This document shows, one piece after another, positions 13,091-17,223 of a stretch of 17,223 nt of DNA (positions are counted from its first letter, which is position 1; each line of letters starts with the position of its first letter). The stretch is from CALRBF01 sp964646465 (GTDB lineage: Bacteria > Patescibacteriota > Minisyncoccia > SW-4-49-11). The translations under genes and the position numbers were made by a program. The DNA lies in NCBI GenBank assembly GCA_964646465.1, contig CAZYEN010000013.1, positions 1-17,223 on the forward strand. The letters are read 5' to 3'. The notes under the pieces were generated by a model. It saw nothing but the letters and a program-made list of their open reading frames with translations, did no database searches and was not told where the DNA came from.

Positions 13091-14308
13091 TTAAATTGAA
13101 TTTGCTACATTATATATAGGCAATAGTATAGATACAACAAAAACAGCTACTCCTAAACCTAATACTACCATCATAACTGGTTCTATTAAAACTGTCAAAT
13201 TATCTACCAAGGTATCTACTTCTTGCTTATAGAATCTAGTTAAAGTCTCAAGCACTAAAATGGTTTTACCTGTTTTCTCTCCAACTGAAATAATTTGAGA
13301 TGCTATGTAGGGTATTTCCTTATATTTCATAAAGGTATCTGATAATTGTCCTCCAGCTTTTACATTAATCACCGCTTCTTTGATGATTGTCTCAAATATA
13401 TCATTACCTACTACTTTAGAGCTTATCTCTAATGATGATATTAATGGCACACCACCTCTTAATAGATTCCTCAAATTAGTAGCGAATCTAGCTATATATA
13501 GTTTAGTGAATAGCTGACCAAAAATAGGTATTTTTAATTTCCATTTATCCACAAATTTAGTACCAGTTTCTGTTTTTATGAAATATATTATTCCTCCAAC
13601 AGAACCTATTAATCCTAATAAAACAAATATTATATATTCCTGTAAAATATTAGAAAATGAAATAATTATTTGTGTTGTAAAAGGAAGTTTTGAATCAGAA
13701 CCTATATCATCTAATACTGATACTAATTGTGGAAGAACAAAATAAGCTATACCTAAACCTAAAACAACAAAAATAAACAAAACAAAAGTTGGGTAAGATA
13801 AAGCTCCTTTTATTTTACTATTAAGATCGTACTGCTCTTCTAGATAATCTGCCATATATAATAAAGCCTCTTGTAATCCTCCAGAGGCTTCTCCTGAGCG
13901 AATGATTGATACAAATAATTTATCAAATACCTTAGGATGTTTTTCCATAGCATCAGACAACAACCCTCCATCTTGTAAATCTAAGACTAATTGATCCAGA
14001 GTTGCCGCAAAGTATTTGTTTCTCTTATTTTGATCTCTCAACACAACTACAGCATCAATTAATGGAATTTGCACTTCCAGAAATACAGATAAAATCCTAG
14101 TAAAAACTACTAATTCTCTAAATGAAACTCGATTAAATATTTCTAAATCTTTACCAAATGATGATTTTTTATTAATATCCTGAAGAGAAATGACAATCAA
14201 ATCTTTACCTTGCAGAGCACTTAACGCATAATCTTCACTAGAAGCAGTAACTACACCTTGTTTAGTTACCCCATCTTTAGTTTTTGCTAAATATGTAAAT
14301 TTTGCCAT
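13091..14308 (-). CDS. pilC: type IV pilus inner membrane platform protein PilC
   Basis: A 405-aa GspF/PilC-family membrane protein on which the motor ATPases act to insert or remove pilins. The N-terminus M-A-K-F-T-Y-L-A-K-T-K-D-G is typical. Two tandem T2SSF domains are present, at about residues 65-190 and 270-395. The first carries F-T-R-I-L-S-V-F-L-E-V-Q-I-P-L-I and the conserved G-E-A-S-G-G-L-Q-E-A-L, the second R-F-A-T-N-L-R-N-L-L-R-G-G-V-P-L and the matching G-E-K-T-G-K-T. Three hydrophobic segments (about 170-195, 220-245 and 372-395) match the family topology. It begins 10 nt after pilT and precedes the pilin by 54 nt. A candidate pilin promoter lies in its last codons. Confidence 0.95.
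   Translation of the reverse strand: MAKFTYLAKTKDGVTKQGVVTASSEDYALSALQGKDLIVISLQDINKKSSFGKDLEIFNRVSFRELVVFTRILSVFLEVQIPLIDAVVVLRDQNKRNKYFAATLDQLVLDLQDGGLLSDAMEKHPKVFDKLFVSIIRSGEASGGLQEALLYMADYLEEQYDLNSKIKGALSYPTFVLFIFVVLGLGIAYFVLPQLVSVLDDIGSDSKLPFTTQIIISFSNILQEYIIFVLLGLIGSVGGIIYFIKTETGTKFVDKWKLKIPIFGQLFTKLYIARFATNLRNLLRGGVPLISSLEISSKVVGNDIFETIIKEAVINVKAGGQLSDTFMKYKEIPYIASQIISVGEKTGKTILVLETLTRFYKQEVDTLVDNLTVLIEPVMMVVLGLGVAVFVVSILLPIYNVANSI
13109..13137 (-). promoter_or_regulatory. candidate pilin promoter inside the pilC 3' end
   Basis: The minus strand has a perfect -10 TATAAT (13114..13109) with TTGTAT (13137..13132) 17 nt upstream. Only the TTG of the -35 matches consensus, so the call is weak. 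Transcription would start near 13102 and give a leader of about 65 nt containing the strong ribosome binding site. Separate transcription of the abundant subunit is common in pilus loci. Confidence 0.35.
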
Positions 14309-14318
14309 AATATTTTAG

Positions 14319-15392
14319 TTATGTTACTGATCTTTTGAGCATACTCCTCAAACTAATTGGATCTGGAGAGTATAAAAGAGCCGTCTCATAGGAAACTATA
14401 CCTCTTACAATCAAATCAAATAGTGATAAATTCATAGATATCATACCCTCTTTTCTATGAGTTTCAATAACAGTATCTAATTGATAAATACGATTCTCTC
14501 TAATTAAACTTTTTACTGCATTATTAACTAATAAAATTTCTAGCGCTGGAGTTAGCTCACCATTGACAGTAGGAATTAGTCTTTGAGACACGACAGCTTG
14601 TAGAGAATTAGCGATTTGAGATCTAACTTGTCCCTGTTGATATGTTGGGAAGGTATCTATAATTCTATCTATAGATTGAGTAGCACTATTGGTATGCAAA
14701 GTTGAAAAGACAAGATGTCCAGTCTCAGCTGCAGTAACTGCTACTTTTATTGTATCTAAATCTCGCATCTCACCCAAAAGAATAACATCAATATCTTGTC
14801 TAAACGAAGCTTCAAGAGCATTACTAAAGCTTTTTGTATCATATCCTATTTCTCTTTGAGTAATAATACTTTTATCAGGCTTATATATAAACTCAATGGG
14901 GTCCTCAATTGTTACAATTTTTACATCTCTAGTATGATTAATCTCATTTATCACTGAAGCTAAAGTAGTAGATTTACCAGATCCTGTAGGGCCCGTAACT
15001 AGAACAAATCCCTGCATTAACTGAGAAAACTGATGCATAACTGAAGGCAACCCCAATTGCTCAAAAGATAATATATCTGAAGGTAAATATCTCATTACTA
15101 AATTAGGACATCCTTGAGCAATAAAAGCATTTACACGAAATCTGGAATTTATTTCATCGAATGTATAGGCAAAGTCTTGCTCTTTTCCACCATATAATTC
15201 ATCTATTTTTTCCTGAGATATCATAGATATTAATAACTCATCTAAATCTTTTTTAGACAAAGTATTAGATTCTTCAATTGTAATTAATCTATTCTTTATT
15301 CTTAATATAGGCTTACTACCAGTTGTTAGGTGAATATCTGAACCTTTAGTTGCAACTATTTGGTTAACTATTGATGGCAAGTTTATATTCAT
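14319..15392 (-). CDS. pilT: type IV pilus retraction ATPase PilT
   Basis: A 357-aa secretion-superfamily ATPase that powers pilus retraction from the cytoplasm. The N-terminal PAS-like region opens with A-T-K-G-S-D-I-H-L-T-T-G, the PilT signature. Walker A G-P-T-G-S-G-K-S-T-T is at 134-143, the Asp box T-I-E-D-P-I-E at 161-167, Walker B D-V-I-L-L-G-E-M-R-D with Glu208, and the His box T-L-H-T-N-S-A. The C-terminal A-V-K-S-L-I-R-E corresponds to the A-I-R-N-L-I-R-E motif needed for retraction in PilT proteins. PilB is longer and has a Cys4 zinc site; this protein lacks it. It begins 5 nt after the response regulator stop, so the two are co-transcribed. Its presence implies dynamic, retractable pili. 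Confidence 0.95.
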   Translation of the reverse strand: MNINLPSIVNQIVATKGSDIHLTTGSKPILRIKNRLITIEESNTLSKKDLDELLISMISQEKIDELYGGKEQDFAYTFDEINSRFRVNAFIAQGCPNLVMRYLPSDILSFEQLGLPSVMHQFSQLMQGFVLVTGPTGSGKSTTLASVINEINHTRDVKIVTIEDPIEFIYKPDKSIITQREIGYDTKSFSNALEASFRQDIDVILLGEMRDLDTIKVAVTAAETGHLVFSTLHTNSATQSIDRIIDTFPTYQQGQVRSQIANSLQAVVSQRLIPTVNGELTPALEILLVNNAVKSLIRENRIYQLDTVIETHRKEGMISMNLSLFDLIVRGIVSYETALLYSPDPISLRSMLKRSVT

Positions 15393-15397
15393 ATATT

Positions 15398-15775
15398 TTA
15401 ATTATTGGGTAAATATTTTTTTATAGTTCGCATTACTTCAGCTGGAGTATAATTTGATTTTACCATATAATCTGTTGCTCCCAACTCAAATGCTTGGTTA
15501 ACATCTACTTGTGAAGATAAATTACTAAGTACTATAATTGGAATATCTTTAAATCTAGTATTTTTTTTAAATAATTTTAAAATTTCGAAACCACTAATAT
15601 TAGGCAATACTAAATCTAATAAAATAAGGTCTATTCTATTTTTTTCCAGTATCGTAGTACTTTCTTCTAGATTAGACGAAGCATAAACTTTAATACCTAA
15701 ATCTTCTATTTTATTAACATACATTTGCTTAATAAAAAGATCATCTTCGATTAGTAGTATGTTTTTATTATTCAT
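15398..15775 (-). CDS. single-domain response regulator (CheY-like)
   Basis: A 125-aa receiver domain with no output domain. The acidic pocket is E10-D11-D12, the phosphorylation site is Asp54 in I-L-L-D-L-V-L-P, the switch Ser is Ser84 in V-L-S-N, and the conserved Lys is Lys106 in Y-M-V-K-S. All catalytic positions are intact, so it is probably phosphorylated. No histidine kinase is in the window. Its place between pilB and pilT, 5 nt before pilT, suggests it modulates pilus motor activity, as PilG/PilH do in other bacteria, but that is inference from context. A good promoter lies just upstream. The start is ATG 15775 without Shine-Dalgarno. Confidence 0.9.
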   Translation of the reverse strand: MNNKNILLIEDDLFIKQMYVNKIEDLGIKVYASSNLEESTTILEKNRIDLILLDLVLPNISGFEILKLFKKNTRFKDIPIIVLSNLSSQVDVNQAFELGATDYMVKSNYTPAEVMRTIKKYLPNN

Positions 15776-15797
15776 AATTATTTATTAACATATATTA

Positions 15798-15826
15798 ATT
15801 TTATCATATGAAATATATTATGTCTA
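15798..15826 (-). promoter_or_regulatory. sigma70-type promoter before the response regulator and pilT
   Basis: On the minus strand -35 TAGACA (15826..15821), whose first three bases are the pilB stop codon, and -10 TAAAAT (15803..15798) are 17 nt apart, each one mismatch from consensus. Transcription would start near 15791, giving a leader of about 16 nt before the ATG at 15775. It would allow the response regulator, pilT and pilC to be expressed apart from pilB. Confidence 0.55.
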
Positions 15827-17223
15827 TATCTCTACCATTGTTAATAACTCTGTAAGTGATAGATGTCCCATTAAAACTTTAAATATACCATCTTGCTTTA
15901 AGGTTACATAATTATTTTTTTGTAAATAATCGATAATTTCATCTGCCCCAGTATTTTTCTCTATTATAGCTCGCAAATCTTCCGTCATAGAGACTACTTC
16001 GAATATCGCCATTCTACCTTTAAATCCATCACTGCATTTAGAACATCCTACTGCTTTATATCCTTTATCAAAGTTTCCCTGATATAAACTCCTAATATAT
16101 TCCTCATCTAAAGTTTTGAGAGAATCTTTAATATATTGTTGTTGTTTTTCAGAGAAAGTTATCTCTTGTTTACATTCTGGACACAACTTTCTTGCTAATC
16201 TCTGAGCTATAACAACTTGCAATGAGGCCGACAATAAAAATGGCTCAACCCCCATATCTATAAGTCTTGGTATAGCTCCTGGTGAATCATTAGTATGTAA
16301 TGTTGAGAATACTATATGTCCTGTCAACGCTGACTGTACTGCAAGTCCAGCTGTTTCTCCATCTCTAATCTCTCCCACCATAATTATATCGGGGTCTTGT
16401 CTTAAAATAGACCGAAGTCCGGTAGCAAAGGTATAATTAATATCTGGTCTCACTTGGGATTGATTAATACCTGGAACATAATATTCTATTGGATCTTCCA
16501 AAGTCACAATATTTATATCTTCTGTATTAACTTGATTCAATAATGTATAAACGGTAGTAGACTTACCAGATCCAGTTGGACCTGTTAGTAGTATCATCCC
16601 AAATGGCTTGGTAAGAGCATCCTTAACCATTTCAGCCTTAGGTCCTATAAATCCTAATGACTCTAAGGAACGAATTCCATTTGAAGTATCTAGAATTCTA
16701 AGAACTACTTTTTCTCCATATTGTGTAGGGAATGTTGAGACTCTAAAATCTATTTTTTTATCTTGCTCTATAATAGAAAATCTACCGTCCTGAGGTTTTC
16801 TTTGCTCATCTATCTTGAGATTAGACAAAATTTTAATACGAGCTACAATTGCAGAATAGACATCTTTTGTTAATATAAGACTTGTATGCAGTACTCCATC
16901 TATTCTAAATCTAACTCTCAACTCTTTTTCAGTACCTTCAATATGTATATCTGAAGCTCCTCCTATCACTGCTGTTTTTACAATCACTGATACTATTTTA
17001 ATAATAGGGGCGGTCTCTAAATTTTCTTTATTAACATCAGATATATCTGGCAATTCTTGAGTTTGTTCATTTTTTTCTTTAAATTCCTCAACATTCTCCT
17101 TAACATCATTAGACAATGTGTAAAGATCTTCTAATAATTTATTTATGTCTGATTCTGTAGCAACAAATAGTTCAAACTTTAGAGATTTATCTTGAAAAAT
17201 AAATTTTAAAGCCTGTATTGCGT
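15824..17223 (-). CDS. pilB: type IV pilus assembly ATPase PilB (5' end outside the window)
   Basis: The frame is open to the window edge, with 465 codons visible, so the gene is incomplete at its 5' end. A TTG at 17116 is not the start, because the codons above it read as an N-terminal PilB/GspE domain (F-E-L-F-V-A-T-E-S-D-I-N-K-L-L-E-D-L-Y). After an acidic linker come A-S-D-I-H-I-E, R-V-R-F-R-I-D-G, Walker A G-P-T-G-S-G-K-S-T-T, the Asp box L-E-D-P-I-E-Y, Walker B D-I-I-M-V-G-E-I-R-D, the His box T-L-H-T-N-D and the zinc site C-P-E-C with C-S-K-C. These mark the pilus extension ATPase, which drives pilin polymerisation at the inner membrane with PilC. It stops with TAG, 48 nt before the response regulator, and is the first pilus gene seen here. 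Confidence 0.95.
   Translation of the reverse strand, partial: AIQALKFIFQDKSLKFELFVATESDINKLLEDLYTLSNDVKENVEEFKEKNEQTQELPDISDVNKENLETAPIIKIVSVIVKTAVIGGASDIHIEGTEKELRVRFRIDGVLHTSLILTKDVYSAIVARIKILSNLKIDEQRKPQDGRFSIIEQDKKIDFRVSTFPTQYGEKVVLRILDTSNGIRSLESLGFIGPKAEMVKDALTKPFGMILLTGPTGSGKSTTVYTLLNQVNTEDINIVTLEDPIEYYVPGINQSQVRPDINYTFATGLRSILRQDPDIIMVGEIRDGETAGLAVQSALTGHIVFSTLHTNDSPGAIPRLIDMGVEPFLLSASLQVVIAQRLARKLCPECKQEITFSEKQQQYIKDSLKTLDEEYIRSLYQGNFDKGYKAVGCSKCSDGFKGRMAIFEVVSMTEDLRAIIEKNTGADEIIDYLQKNNYVTLKQDGIFKVLMGHLSLTELLTMVEI

Noticed and set aside
13545..13553. Second perfect TTATCCACA (plus strand) inside pilC
   Set aside because: It falls in codons for conserved pilC sequence (around V-D-K-W), far from any intergenic region, so it is probably chance.
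17114..17116. TTG as the start codon of pilB
   Set aside because: The frame continues upstream to the window edge with sequence typical of the PilB/GspE N-terminal domain, so the real start is outside the window.
1..17223. CRISPR array, tRNA, rRNA, insertion sequence or prophage
   Set aside because: Reading both strands, I saw no spaced direct repeats, cloverleaf-like segments, transposase motifs or phage genes; coding regions are contiguous.

Overview
This is a strongly A+T-rich, gene-dense bacterial window (roughly 30% G+C by eye, not computed). Every supported gene lies on the minus strand, so transcription runs from position 17223 towards position 1. The genes are short for their families, tightly packed and mostly lack Shine-Dalgarno sequences. 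The pilus set is of monoderm type, with no secretin seen. The PilX-, PilV- and PilW-like minor pilins, the divergent UppS and MurG motifs and the altered LigA N-terminal motif together suggest a member of Patescibacteria (CPR), but I cannot name a class. The standard bacterial code fits: all genes read through intact, stops are mostly TAA with one TAG, and the PilX-like gene ends in TGA, which argues against the UGA=Gly code of Gracilibacteria/Absconditabacteria.

Region 1 (17223 to 8534) is a type IV pilus locus. In transcription order it holds pilB (its 5' end runs off the window), a single-domain response regulator, pilT, pilC, a major pilin, prepilin peptidase pilD, and four minor pilin-like proteins (GspH/FimT-like, PilV-like, PilW-like, PilX-like). 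It covers extension and retraction motors, platform, subunit, processing enzyme and a probable tip complex. PilM/N/O are not in the window. The most interesting part is the minor pilin set. The PilW-like protein is a prepilin fused to a LamG/concanavalin-type domain. The PilX-like protein carries a C-terminal beta-rich domain bracketed by two cysteines. Two of the four lack the Glu5 of ordinary pilins. Together they look like a surface-binding pilus tip.

Region 2 (8511 to 6463) is ligA, the NAD+-dependent DNA ligase, placed between the pilus and cell-wall genes.

Region 3 (6459 to 129) is a cell-envelope operon with a well-formed promoter in the gap after ligA. It holds murG and murC (lipid II and UDP-MurNAc-Ala synthesis), uppS (undecaprenyl carrier), manC (GDP-mannose), mltG (glycan strand termination) and a GT-B-like glycosyltransferase. 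These connect peptidoglycan precursor supply, the lipid carrier and probably a mannose-containing surface glycan.

Region 4 (1 to 128) is intergenic. It has a perfect DnaA box, a sigma70-type promoter and the possible first 13 codons of the next gene. No stretch over 300 bases lacks a gene. I saw no tRNA, rRNA, CRISPR array, insertion sequence or prophage gene.
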